A stretch of DNA of 18,223 nt. Origin: Aurantibrevibacter sp041747755. Lineage in GTDB: Bacteria; Bacteroidota; Bacteroidia; Flavobacteriales; Flavobacteriaceae. The notes under the pieces are model-generated. The model saw only the letters and a program-made list of their open reading frames with translations. It was not told the origin of the DNA and did no database searches. The DNA is taken from positions 1 through 18,223 of the forward strand of contig JBGTEN010000087.1 of the NCBI GenBank assembly GCA_041747755.1, read 5' to 3'. The position numbers and the translations under genes are program-made. This document shows positions 1 to 7,182 of this stretch, piece by piece. Within the stretch, counting starts at the first letter, position 1, and the number at the start of each line of letters is the position of its first letter.

Positions 1-939
1 GATTGCTTCCTTAACGAAGTAACCCGCTTGGGAGTACAATTACTAAAAAATAGTCCTGTAATTAGTATTGTTCCAATAGATGCCATTGGAAATTTAAATA
101 ACGGCTGGAAAGTACAATCAATACACAAAACATATCTGGCAAAGAAAATAGTAGTTACCACAGGGAGTAATCCAAAAATATGGGAAATTTTAAAAGGGTT
201 AGGTCATGAAATTATCCCTCCTGTGCCTTCATTATTTACATTCAAGATAAAAGATGAACGTATTAAAGGTATTCAGGGGGTAAGTACCCCAGCGCGAATT
301 ACTGTAAAAACTAAACTTAAGAACGATTCAAATATTCGTATAGAACTAAAAAGTAGGACAACACATATTCCTACTCTGGAAAGTGAAGGACCATTACTGA
401 TTACGCATTGGGGCATGAGTGGTCCGGCTATTCTGAAGCTATCCGCTTGGGGCGCTCTTTTGCTAAATTCTTATAATTACAAGTTTAAGATTCAGGTAAA
501 TTGGATGCCAGACTATCATCCAAACGCAGTATTACCTTTTTTAATGGAAGTAAAAGAAATTGAATCAAAGAAAACTGTTTTAAGAACAAACGCCATAGCT
601 ATTCCTCGTCGCCTTTGGATAAATCTGGTAAAAGCCGCCGGTATAGATGAAACTATGAAATGGGTAGATATCTCCAAGGTTCAGATGCTTCAACTGGTAC
701 AACAATTAACCTGTTGTGAATTTGAGGTAGATGGAAAAAGTACTTTTAAAGAAGAATTTGTTACCGCCGGAGGAGTGCATCTTAAAGAGCTAAATTTTAA
801 AACTTTTGAAAGTAAAATTCATACTAATTTGTTCTTTGCCGGAGAAGTAATCAATGTAGATGCCATAACCGGAGGATTTAATTTTCAAAATGCATGGACA
901 GGAGCTTATATTGCTGCGCAGGCAATTGTTCAAAATTAG
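1..939 (+). CDS. HI0933-family NAD(P)/FAD-dependent oxidoreductase (5' end cut by window)
   Basis: The reading frame is open from base 1 (first residues DCFLNEVTRLG), so the gene starts outside the window and only the last 312 residues are seen. The N-terminal FAD-binding Rossmann motif is not visible. The C-terminal part carries hallmarks of the HI0933/BaiN flavoprotein family: THWGMSGPAILKLS in the middle, a FAVTAGGV-like segment (FVTAGGVHLKEL), and the closing LFFAGEVINVDAITGGFNFQ stretch, followed by AW, which contacts FAD in family members. Family members are often annotated as aminoacetone oxidase-like or BaiN-like enzymes, but the physiological substrate is usually unknown, and I do not assign one. 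The protein is probably cytosolic. It converges with glpF, which lies on the other strand, so it belongs to a transcription unit coming from the left. Family assignment is firm; function is open. Confidence 0.88.
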   Translation, partial: DCFLNEVTRLGVQLLKNSPVISIVPIDAIGNLNNGWKVQSIHKTYLAKKIVVTTGSNPKIWEILKGLGHEIIPPVPSLFTFKIKDERIKGIQGVSTPARITVKTKLKNDSNIRIELKSRTTHIPTLESEGPLLITHWGMSGPAILKLSAWGALLLNSYNYKFKIQVNWMPDYHPNAVLPFLMEVKEIESKKTVLRTNAIAIPRRLWINLVKAAGIDETMKWVDISKVQMLQLVQQLTCCEFEVDGKSTFKEEFVTAGGVHLKELNFKTFESKIHTNLFFAGEVINVDAITGGFNFQNAWTGAYIAAQAIVQN

Positions 940-998
940 ATTACTAATAGTGCTTCCTTCAAGTTAAAACCTATTCTTATGAGAAGGAAACAGGAGAG

Positions 999-1066
999 GA
1001 GTAAGGAACCAAGAATCAAGACAAATACTACTAATCTCCTAATACTTGAAGCACATTGGTCTTGAT
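999..1066. repeat. Heptad-like run plus inverted repeat in the gap after the oxidoreductase
   Basis: Two adjacent heptads of the form GAAnCAA (GAACCAA at 1006, GAATCAA at 1013) lie in a purine-rich stretch. The 8-mer ATCAAGAC at 1015-1022 is repeated inverted as GTCTTGAT at 1059-1066, with a 36-base loop. There is no T tract directly after the second arm, so this is not a classic intrinsic terminator. It may be a decayed intergenic repeat related in style to the clearer heptad arrays at 17728-17809. It lies between two convergent genes. Confidence 0.4.
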
Positions 1067-1117
1067 ATCTGTTTTGTGATAGCGAACCATGATTACTTCT
1101 CTATGAGGCCGCTTCAA
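1031..1117 (-). other. Possible small reading frame overlapping the glpF stop codon region
   Basis: On the minus strand a TTG at 1117-1115 opens a 28-codon frame ending in TAG at 1031-1033, with an internal ATG at 1090-1088 that would give 19 residues. The peptide has a mixed, protein-like composition and ends KTDIKTNVLQVLGD. The frame is open back only to a TAA inside glpF, so it is not the tail of a longer intact gene. It follows the glpF stop directly and would be translated from the glpKF mRNA if real. It also overlaps one arm of the inverted repeat at 1015-1066, so it may simply be repeat sequence. I recognise no family. Confidence 0.2.
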
Positions 1118-1118
1118 T

Positions 1119-1850
1119 TCACGAAGATAAAAATAACATTAAAAATGCAGCTGCAGCCGCACCCAATAGCGGACCGGCAATAGGAACCCATGCATATCCC
1201 CAGTCGCTCGAATCTTTTTCTTTTAAAGGTAAAAGGGCATGTACAATCCTTGGCCCTAAATCCCGTGCAGGATTTATAGCGTAACCTGTAGTGCCTCCCA
1301 AGGACAAGCCAATGACCCAAACCAACAATGCTACGGGAAGGGCACCAAGGGAACCAAGCCCGATAACTGTTTTGGTGTCAGTTAAAGTAGCATCTGTAAA
1401 GTAGAGAATGGTTAACATAAATACAAAGGTAGCTAGGATTTCACTTAGGAGGTTATAGCTAGGATTTCGAATGGCAGGAGAAGTACAAAAAACCACTAGT
1501 TTGGAGCCTTTTTCTTTGGTGACATCAAAATGATTTTTGTAAGAAAGCCAAACCATAATAGCCCCTATCATGGCACCAAGTAATTGGGCTACTATGAATG
1601 AAGGGAGTTCTTGCCATGAAAATTTTCCTGCAATGGCTAGAGCTAAGGAAACAGCAGGGTTCAAATGTGCGCCACTGTAAGGTGCAGCAACCACTACGCC
1701 AACGTAAACGGCTAATGCCCAACCTGTTGTGATTACAATCCATCCGCTATTATTACCTTTGGTCTCCTTGAGAACTACATTGGCAACAACGCCGCCTCCT
1801 AAGGTAATGAGTAGGGCAGTACCGATTATCTCCGCTATAAATGGTGTCAT
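1119..1850 (-). CDS. glpF: Glycerol uptake facilitator (aquaglyceroporin, MIP family)
   Basis: This is an inner-membrane channel that lets glycerol diffuse into the cell. The 243-residue protein has the two half-helix signatures of the MIP family: SGAHLNPAV (NPA at residues 64-66) and GYAINPARDLGPR (NPA at 193-195). The Asp directly after NPAR is the classic mark of glycerol-conducting channels rather than water-only aquaporins. Six hydrophobic membrane segments can be traced, and the chain is somewhat shorter than the E. coli protein of about 281 residues. The start is ATG at 1850. The gene begins 20 bp after the glpK stop on the same strand, so the two are almost certainly one operon, and the kinase would pull the flux by trapping glycerol. 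No own promoter box is seen. Assignment is firm from the motifs and the neighbour. Confidence 0.95.
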   Translation of the reverse strand: MTPFIAEIIGTALLITLGGGVVANVVLKETKGNNSGWIVITTGWALAVYVGVVVAAPYSGAHLNPAVSLALAIAGKFSWQELPSFIVAQLLGAMIGAIMVWLSYKNHFDVTKEKGSKLVVFCTSPAIRNPSYNLLSEILATFVFMLTILYFTDATLTDTKTVIGLGSLGALPVALLVWVIGLSLGGTTGYAINPARDLGPRIVHALLPLKEKDSSDWGYAWVPIAGPLLGAAAAAFLMLFLSS

Positions 1851-1870
1851 ACATTAAAGTTTATGGTTGC

Positions 1871-3361
1871 TTATTTAGACCAAAATTGAACTGCTCCTAC
1901 TGCTTTATTCCAGCCTTCAATACCTGCATTAACCGAACGCCTCTGTTTAGTAGGTTTAAAATGGATATCGGTTTGCCATATTTCTTCAATTTCCTCAAGA
2001 CTTTGCCAATAACCAACAGCCAAGCCTGCAAGGTATGCAGCACCCATAACGGTAGTTTCCACGACTTTGGGACGAACTGTTACGGTGTTAAGAACATCGG
2101 CTTGAAATTGCATCAACATTTTATTTATAGTTGCACCACCATCTACCCGAAGTTCTTTAACTGCAATACCGGAATCTGCCTCCATAGCCTTCAACACATC
2201 CATTGTCTGATAGGCAATGGCTTCTACAGCAGCACGGGCGATATGAGCATCCGTACTTCCTCGAGTAAGTCCAAAAATGGTACCTTTAGCATGTTGGTTC
2301 CAGTAAGGAGCTCCTAAACCGGAGAAAGCAGGCACAAAATATACCCCTTCTGAACTGTTTACAGACCCTGCCAATTTTTCAACCTCACCAGAGGTTTTAA
2401 TAATCTTTAGGCTGTCCCTAAGCCATTGTACAACTGCACCTGCAATAAAAATACTTCCTTCAAGCGCATATTGGGTTTTACCGTTTATTTTCCAAGCAAT
2501 GGTTGTAAGTAAATTATTTTTAGATACTATTGGAGTATCTCCAATATTCATCAACATAAAACATCCTGTGCCATACGTGTTTTTAACCATGCCGGGTTTG
2601 GCGCACATTTGCCCAAATAAAGCAGCTTGTTGATCCCCGGCTATACCGGCTATCGGAATTTTGTTGGCAAAGAAATTAGGTGCTGTATGGCCATAAATTT
2701 CGCTGGATTGTTTTACCACCGGCAACATATTTTTTGGAATATTGAAAAGGCGTAAAAGCTCATCATCCCACTCCATGGTGTTAATATTAAATAATAGTGT
2801 TCTTGATGCATTAGTTACGTCGGTGATATGAAGCTCGCCTTTTGTCATATTCCAAATAAGCCATGTATCTATGGTTCCGAAGAGTAGTTCTCCTGCCTCG
2901 GCGCGCTTTCTTGCCCCTTTTACAGAATCCAAAATCCACTTTACCTTAGTAGCAGAAAAATAGGAATCCAGCACCAAACCGGTTTTTTCACGAATTAAGG
3001 CTTCTTTACCTTGCTTTTTGAGATCATCACAATATGCGGAAGTTCTTTTATCTTGCCAGACAATTGCATTGTAAACGGGTTCGCCTGTTTTTTTATCCCA
3101 AACAACTGCAGTTTCTCGCTGGTTGGTAATACCTATTCCTGCAATGTTGGCACCACTTAAACCTTTTTTTGTAACCGCCTCGGCCGCCATTCCGGCTTGT
3201 GTGGACCAGATTTCTACTGGGTCGTGTTCTACCCAGCCCGGTTTTGGGAAATATTGGGTAAATTCCTTTTGAGCTACAGAAACTATACTTCCCTTTTTAT
3301 CAAAAATAACTGCACGTGAGCTTGTTGTTCCTTGATCTAAGGCAAGAATATATTTTTCCAT
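1871..3361 (-). CDS. glpK: Glycerol kinase
   Basis: Phosphorylates glycerol with ATP to sn-glycerol 3-phosphate in the cytosol, feeding lipid synthesis or, through a dehydrogenase, glycolysis. The 496-residue protein is near the usual length (about 500) and collinear with bacterial GlpK: the N-terminal phosphate-binding motif LALDQGTTSSRAVIFD (residues 6-21), then GWVEHDP, TNQRET, GTIDTWLIW, the central AGDQQAALFGQ, KNTYGTGCF, and the C-terminal nucleotide-binding VDGGA and GAAYLAGLAVGYW segments of the FGGY fold. In the loop before AGDQQ, where PTS-controlled Gram-positive kinases carry a phosphorylated His, I read NFFANK with no evident equivalent His; this alignment is by eye. The start is ATG at 3361 and the gene leads the glpK-glpF pair. 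I find no glycerol-3-phosphate dehydrogenase or GlpR-type regulator gene nearby. No convincing TAnnTTTG box is seen in the 166-bp leader. Confidence 0.97.
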   Translation of the reverse strand: MEKYILALDQGTTSSRAVIFDKKGSIVSVAQKEFTQYFPKPGWVEHDPVEIWSTQAGMAAEAVTKKGLSGANIAGIGITNQRETAVVWDKKTGEPVYNAIVWQDKRTSAYCDDLKKQGKEALIREKTGLVLDSYFSATKVKWILDSVKGARKRAEAGELLFGTIDTWLIWNMTKGELHITDVTNASRTLLFNINTMEWDDELLRLFNIPKNMLPVVKQSSEIYGHTAPNFFANKIPIAGIAGDQQAALFGQMCAKPGMVKNTYGTGCFMLMNIGDTPIVSKNNLLTTIAWKINGKTQYALEGSIFIAGAVVQWLRDSLKIIKTSGEVEKLAGSVNSSEGVYFVPAFSGLGAPYWNQHAKGTIFGLTRGSTDAHIARAAVEAIAYQTMDVLKAMEADSGIAVKELRVDGGATINKMLMQFQADVLNTVTVRPKVVETTVMGAAYLAGLAVGYWQSLEEIEEIWQTDIHFKPTKQRRSVNAGIEGWNKAVGAVQFWSK

Positions 3362-3527
3362 TATAACAAAAATTATATTTTTTTATTGTGAATTTGGCTC
3401 ATAAGGTACTAAATAATTGTAAAAAGCATTTTATTTTGGATAATATCTTATAAAATTAGGGCATATAGAATTTCTCTGCACTTAAGGCCTGTCTTGAAAA
3501 TAAAAAAGAAGAAAGACGATTATCAGA

Positions 3528-4001
3528 TTAGTTTAGTTCCCAAATCTTGTAATTTAAGACAGTTGCAAAACAAACCCATAAAAAGTAAGGAATGAGCAAA
3601 TAGGCTGCGGGTCTGCTAACCACTTTGAACCATTTTATAGTAAACAAAATCAGTATTAATAAGGTCAATATTACCAGTAAGGCCCAAAACGGATTTTTAA
3701 AGCCAAAAAAAACGATACTCCAAAGCGCATTGAATAATAGTTGAAAACCAAAATGATATAAAGCAGTCTTGACCCAGATATGATAAAATCCTTTTGCCCA
3801 AACCAAACCGGCAGCCACTCCCATCATAATGTACAATACAGTCCAAACAGGGGCAAAAAGCCAGCTCGGTGGGTTAAATCCGGGTTTATTTAAAGTGAGG
3901 TACCAATCATTTACTGAACTTTGGGTTGCAAAACTGGAAAGAAATCCAATCAGCAAGCAAACACTTGTTGCAATTGAAATATAGATAATTTTTTTTTTCA
4001 A
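3528..4001 (-). CDS. tspO: TspO/MBR family tryptophan-rich sensory protein
   Basis: A small membrane protein of 157 residues with five predicted transmembrane helices, the size and layout of bacterial TspO. The family signature is clear: WYLTLNKPGFNPPSWLFAPV followed by WTVLYIMMG (residues 33-61), and later NALWSIVFFGFKNPFWALL. Family members bind porphyrins and are linked to tetrapyrrole, oxidative-stress and light responses; the role in this organism is inferred only. The only good in-frame start is TTG at 4001-3999, because no ATG occurs upstream in frame and the next Met (LYIMMG) is beyond the second helix. The TTG is followed at once by ten A residues in the mRNA sense, encoding KKK. An ATG four codons long (stop TGA) overlaps this start, which could allow coupled initiation. 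The gene is divergent from mvaD. Confidence 0.92.
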   Translation of the reverse strand: MKKKIIYISIATSVCLLIGFLSSFATQSSVNDWYLTLNKPGFNPPSWLFAPVWTVLYIMMGVAAGLVWAKGFYHIWVKTALYHFGFQLLFNALWSIVFFGFKNPFWALLVILTLLILILFTIKWFKVVSRPAAYLLIPYFLWVCFATVLNYKIWELN

Positions 4002-4021
4002 CTTGGCATCCTGTTTAGGGT

Positions 4022-4029
4022 CTAAAGTA
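4022..4029 (-). promoter_or_regulatory. Candidate -7 box for tspO (TACTTTAG)
   Basis: The minus strand reads TACTTTAG here, one mismatch from the Bacteroidota -7 consensus TAnnTTTG, about 20 bases before the TTG start of tspO. No well-spaced -33 TTG is seen. The position in the divergent tspO/mvaD gap fits, but the match alone is weak. Confidence 0.3.
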
Positions 4030-4071
4030 GGAATTTTTTTAATTGCTGCTACTGCAAAAGCCCTTAAAAAC

Positions 4072-4079
4072 TATCTTTG
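4072..4079 (+). promoter_or_regulatory. Candidate -7 box for mvaD (TATCTTTG)
   Basis: TATCTTTG is a perfect match to the Bacteroidota -7 consensus TAnnTTTG. A TTG lies upstream at 4043-4045, but the 26-base spacing is longer than usual, so the -33 element is uncertain. A transcript starting just downstream (near 4086) would begin after the TTG at 4043, which rules out that codon as the mvaD start and supports ATG at 4097. Confidence 0.5.
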
Positions 4080-4096
4080 TCCAAATTGTAGTGAAC

Positions 4097-5194
4097 ATGA
4101 CTGAAATCGACTTTGTTCCTTTGCCATACCCTCAACAAATAAAGGCAGGAAAAGTAACATGGAAAGCGCCCAGCAATATTGCATTGGTAAAATATTGGGG
4201 GAAGCAAAAAAATCAAATACCTGCAAATCCTTCAATCAGTTTTACGCTAGATAAATGTGTAACCACTACTACCATTTCCTATTTAAAATTAGATACGGCG
4301 GTTGAGGATTACTCTTTCGATTTACACTTTGAAGGGAAATCCAAAAAGGATTTTGAACCCAAAATAAAAACCTTTTTTGATAGGGTAGAAGTGTATCTTC
4401 CTTTTTTAAAGGGGTATCACTTTAACATAGAAACATCCAACTCTTTCCCGCATAGTAGCGGTATTGCTTCTTCTGCCAGTGGTATGGCAGCTCTTGCGCT
4501 TTGTTTAATGACGTTAGAAAAGGAGTTGAATCCCAAAATGGATACCGCCTATTTTAATAAAAAGGCCTCCTTTTTGGCGCGTTTGGGTTCGGGGAGTGCT
4601 GGGAGAAGTATAGAGGGAGAGCTAATGCTTTGGGGCAAGCATGAGGGTACTCCGGAAAGCTCTGATCTTTATGCCATAAAATATCCCAAGAAAATGCATC
4701 CCATCTTCAGGAATTTTCAGGATACTATTTTATTGGTAGATAAAGGTCAAAAACAAGTAAGCAGTTCTGTTGGGCATGATTTAATGATAAATCATCCGTT
4801 TGCCAACCGACGGTTTGTGCAAGCTCATGAGAATTTATCCCTCTTGGAGCAGGTTTTTACAACTGGGAATCTAAATAAGTTCATAGAAATTGTGGAAAGC
4901 GAAGCGCTTACCTTACATGCTATGATGATGACGGCAAGCCCCTATTTTATCTTAATGAGACCTAACACCTTGGAAATTATTTCAAGAATTTGGGCTTTCA
5001 GGAAAACATCTGGCTTACCTGTATGTTTTACCTTGGATGCAGGAGCTAACGTTCATATTTTGTATCCAAATACGGAAAAAGAAAGGATTTTTCAATTTAT
5101 TAAAAATGAGTTGGTTGCATATTGCGAAAACCGGCAGTATATTTGCGACCAAATTGGATTGGGTGCGTCACAATTGTCAAATGACAAGGAATAA
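4097..5194 (+). CDS. mvaD: Diphosphomevalonate decarboxylase
   Basis: ATP-dependent decarboxylation of mevalonate 5-diphosphate to isopentenyl diphosphate, the last step of the mevalonate route, in the cytosol. The 365-residue GHMP-superfamily protein shows APSNIALVKYWGKQKNQIPA with the PSISFTLD segment after it, the phosphate-binding HSSGIASSASGMAAL loop, the substrate-binding SGSAGRS motif (Arg170), and TLDAGANVH, which contains the conserved catalytic Asp (Asp314). The start is ATG at 4097; an in-frame TTG at 4043 lies upstream of the predicted transcription start. Two other pathway-linked genes follow on the same strand, but a hairpin and a second promoter-like box in the 114-bp gap suggest at least partly separate transcription. 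The position Cys or Ser in SGSAxRS is Gly here, which is probably tolerated. Assignment is firm. Confidence 0.94.
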   Translation: MTEIDFVPLPYPQQIKAGKVTWKAPSNIALVKYWGKQKNQIPANPSISFTLDKCVTTTTISYLKLDTAVEDYSFDLHFEGKSKKDFEPKIKTFFDRVEVYLPFLKGYHFNIETSNSFPHSSGIASSASGMAALALCLMTLEKELNPKMDTAYFNKKASFLARLGSGSAGRSIEGELMLWGKHEGTPESSDLYAIKYPKKMHPIFRNFQDTILLVDKGQKQVSSSVGHDLMINHPFANRRFVQAHENLSLLEQVFTTGNLNKFIEIVESEALTLHAMMMTASPYFILMRPNTLEIISRIWAFRKTSGLPVCFTLDAGANVHILYPNTEKERIFQFIKNELVAYCENRQYICDQIGLGASQLSNDKE

Positions 5195-5235
5195 TTTAAA
5201 TAGAATTAATGCGTTCTCATTAGATAGTACAACAT

Positions 5236-5259
5236 GCTATTTTATAATAGCTTTAATTT
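5236..5259 (+). terminator. Weak intrinsic terminator after mvaD
   Basis: A perfect 6-bp stem, GCTATT (5236-5241) with AATAGC (5246-5251) and a TTAT loop, is followed by the T-rich TTTAATTT. The stem is short and mostly A-T, so termination would be leaky. It sits 41 bp after the mvaD stop and before the next promoter-like box. Confidence 0.4.
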
Positions 5260-5276
5260 CAGAGGACTAAATTGTT

Positions 5277-5284
5277 TATCTTTA
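5277..5284 (+). promoter_or_regulatory. Candidate -7 box for the mevalonate kinase operon (TATCTTTA)
   Basis: TATCTTTA differs from the TAnnTTTG consensus only at the last base and lies 24 bases before the GTG start of the kinase. No clear -33 TTG is present at the expected distance. It would drive the kinase and the prenyltransferase gene. Confidence 0.32.
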
Positions 5285-5308
5285 ATCATTCTTAACGGTA
5301 ATTAAAAA

Positions 5309-6247
5309 GTGAAAGGACCATTATTTTATTCTAAGATTTTACTTTTTGGAGAGTATGGTATTATAAAAGATTCCAAAGGTCTATCTATTCCCTATAATTT
5401 TTTTAAAGGAGCATTAAAGACAGATAAAAGTCTGTCTGAAGTTGCAAAAAAATCCAATTTGGGGTTACAGTCTTTTGTTGCTTATTTGGAGCAATTGCAG
5501 CTCAAAAATCCGGAGTTAGTTGCCTTTGATATGGAGTCGCTTAAGGAGGATGTTACCAATGGAATGTATTTTGATAGCTCTATTCCTCAGGGATATGGCG
5601 TTGGTAGTAGCGGAGCCTTAGTAGCGGCTATCTATGATAAATATGCCAACGATAAGATCACCGTTTTGGAAAATCTTACCAGAGAAAAATTGTTGAAATT
5701 AAAGACTATTTTCGGGGAAATGGAATCCTTTTTTCACGGAAAGTCTTCCGGGCTCGATCCTTTAAATAGTTACCTAAGTTTACCGATTCTTATCAATTCT
5801 AAAGACAATATTGAGTCTACTAGTATTCCTTCGCAAAATCAAGCCGGAAAGGGTGCGGTGTTTTTGTTGGATAGTGGCGTAATAGGGGAAACGGCCCCAA
5901 TGGTTCAGATTTTTATGGAGCAAATGAAGAATGAGGGTTTCAGAAATATGCTAAAAAATCAATTCATTAAACATACAGACGCCTGCGTGGAAGATTTTAT
6001 CAGTGGTAATATGAAGTCACTTTTTGGAAATTTGAAGCATTTGTCTCATGTTGTTTTGGATAACTTTAAACCAATGATCCCTGTAGAGTTTCACAAACTG
6101 TGGAAACAAGGCATTGATACAAATGACTACTATTTAAAATTATGCGGATCCGGAGGTGGAGGTTATATTTTAGGTTTCACAGAGGATATTGAAAAAGCGA
6201 AAAAGGCACTTAAAGGTTATAATTTAGAGGTGGTCTACAACTTCTAA
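5309..6247 (+). CDS. Mevalonate kinase (GHMP kinase)
   Basis: Predicted to phosphorylate mevalonate to mevalonate 5-phosphate with ATP in the cytosol. The 312-residue chain has the three GHMP elements: an N-terminal SKILLFGEYGII strand (residues 8-19, like the GKVILFGEH start of mevalonate kinases), the phosphate loop PQGYGVGSSGAL (93-104), and a C-terminal glycine-rich LCGSGGGGYILGF. The segment GKSSGLDP (144-151) contains an Asp where mevalonate kinases have the catalytic SGxD. The start is GTG at 5309, since the conserved first strand begins seven residues later and no ATG lies upstream in frame. It is 10 bp from the prenyltransferase gene, so the two are probably co-transcribed. Phosphomevalonate kinase is a related GHMP alternative that cannot be excluded by sequence alone, but the FGEYG start and the SGLD motif favour mevalonate kinase. 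Confidence 0.82.
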   Translation: MKGPLFYSKILLFGEYGIIKDSKGLSIPYNFFKGALKTDKSLSEVAKKSNLGLQSFVAYLEQLQLKNPELVAFDMESLKEDVTNGMYFDSSIPQGYGVGSSGALVAAIYDKYANDKITVLENLTREKLLKLKTIFGEMESFFHGKSSGLDPLNSYLSLPILINSKDNIESTSIPSQNQAGKGAVFLLDSGVIGETAPMVQIFMEQMKNEGFRNMLKNQFIKHTDACVEDFISGNMKSLFGNLKHLSHVVLDNFKPMIPVEFHKLWKQGIDTNDYYLKLCGSGGGGYILGFTEDIEKAKKALKGYNLEVVYNF

Positions 6248-6257
6248 GGCATTAACC

Positions 6258-7163
6258 ATGTTAACCAGAAAAAATAAGCTCCTACTTTTAAAGTTCCTGA
6301 GTCTTTTTTCTGTGGTAAGAGGCTATAATATTCTTATCATTGCTCTAGCCCAGTATTTGGCATCTATTTATATTTTATCTCCTAATCTACCTCTTCGTAA
6401 GGTAGTTTTTGATATCAATTTATTTGTAATTGTTTTGGCTTCCACACTTGTAATTGCGGGAGGCTACATCATTAATAATTTTTATGATGCGGAGAAAGAT
6501 CTCATTAACCGACCTGTAAAAACCATGTTAGACCGCTTGGTGAGTCAGAATACAAAACTCAGCACCTATTTCATCCTTAATTTTTTATCTGTTTTCTTTG
6601 CCAGTTATGTTTCCTTTAGAGCAGTATTATTTTTTTCAGCGTACATATTCGGGATTTGGTTCTATTCCCATAAGTTAAAAAAAATGCCATTTATAGGTAA
6701 TTTTGTATCCGCTACCTTGGCAATAGCTCCCTTTTTTGCTGTTTTTGTCTACTATAAAAATTTCGAAACTGTAATCTTTGTTCATGCTGTTTTTCTTTTT
6801 CTTTTGATTTTGGCCCGTGAAATGATTAAAGACCTAGAGAATATGGCCGGAGATATGGCCCAGAACTACAAGACTATACCCATTTTATATGGTACAAATG
6901 TTTCTAAATTGTGCATCAATGTTCTGGTGGTATTAACACTGATTCCTGCTCTCTTGCTTATTTATAAATTTGATGTGGGTTACATGTACATCTACTTTAT
7001 GGGTTGTGTATTTCTGCTGGTGCTTTTCATCTCCTTACTATGGAAAGCCAAAGCCAAAATTCATTATGTTTGGTTACACAATATTCTAAAATTAATAATC
7101 GTAGCCGGGGTGTTTAGTATTTTGTTAATAGATATCAATTTGGTGCTTTATAGAATTCTATAG
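6258..7163 (+). CDS. UbiA-family prenyltransferase, probably geranylgeranylglycerol-phosphate geranylgeranyltransferase type
   Basis: An integral membrane enzyme of 301 residues that transfers a polyprenyl chain from its diphosphate to an acceptor. Both Asp-rich motifs of the UbiA superfamily are present on cytoplasmic loops: NNFYDAEKD (residues 73-81, the NDxxDxxxD position with Asn for the first Asp) and DLENMAGD (192-199). Between and after them lie about eight or nine hydrophobic helices. The spacing and the REMIKDLENMAGD pattern resemble flavobacterial proteins annotated as digeranylgeranylglycerol-phosphate synthase-like, and coupling to mevalonate kinase fits a lipid with isoprenoid ether chains. 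A quinone or heme acceptor is the main alternative, and the sequence alone does not decide. The start is ATG at 6258. The start of the next gene has its own promoter, so this is probably the last gene of the kinase operon. Confidence 0.82.
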   Translation: MLTRKNKLLLLKFLSLFSVVRGYNILIIALAQYLASIYILSPNLPLRKVVFDINLFVIVLASTLVIAGGYIINNFYDAEKDLINRPVKTMLDRLVSQNTKLSTYFILNFLSVFFASYVSFRAVLFFSAYIFGIWFYSHKLKKMPFIGNFVSATLAIAPFFAVFVYYKNFETVIFVHAVFLFLLILAREMIKDLENMAGDMAQNYKTIPILYGTNVSKLCINVLVVLTLIPALLLIYKFDVGYMYIYFMGCVFLLVLFISLLWKAKAKIHYVWLHNILKLIIVAGVFSILLIDINLVLYRIL

Positions 7164-7182
7164 CAAATATGCCGCAATAACG

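Noticed and set aside
954..989. TTCCTTC and GAAGGAA as a 7-bp inverted repeat after the oxidoreductase gene
   Set aside because: The loop is 22 bases and no T tract follows, so it does not look like a terminator; the region is purine/pyrimidine-biased and such matches are expected.
1841..2317. Plus-strand frame of 158 codons opposite glpK
   Set aside because: It lies entirely antisense to the well-supported glpK frame and its translation has no recognisable motif.
4014..4024. TTTAGGGTCTA shared with the hairpin at 8071-8081
   Set aside because: An 11-base match, but the first copy lacks the second hairpin arm, so a shared element is not supported.
4043..4096. N-terminal extension of MvaD from TTG 4043
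   Set aside because: The TATCTTTG box at 4072-4079 lies inside it, and the conserved family start follows ATG 4097.
4592..4612. Gly instead of Cys in the MvaD SGSACRS motif as a defect
   Set aside because: The position varies in the family (Ser in staphylococcal enzymes, as I recall), and the key Arg is kept.
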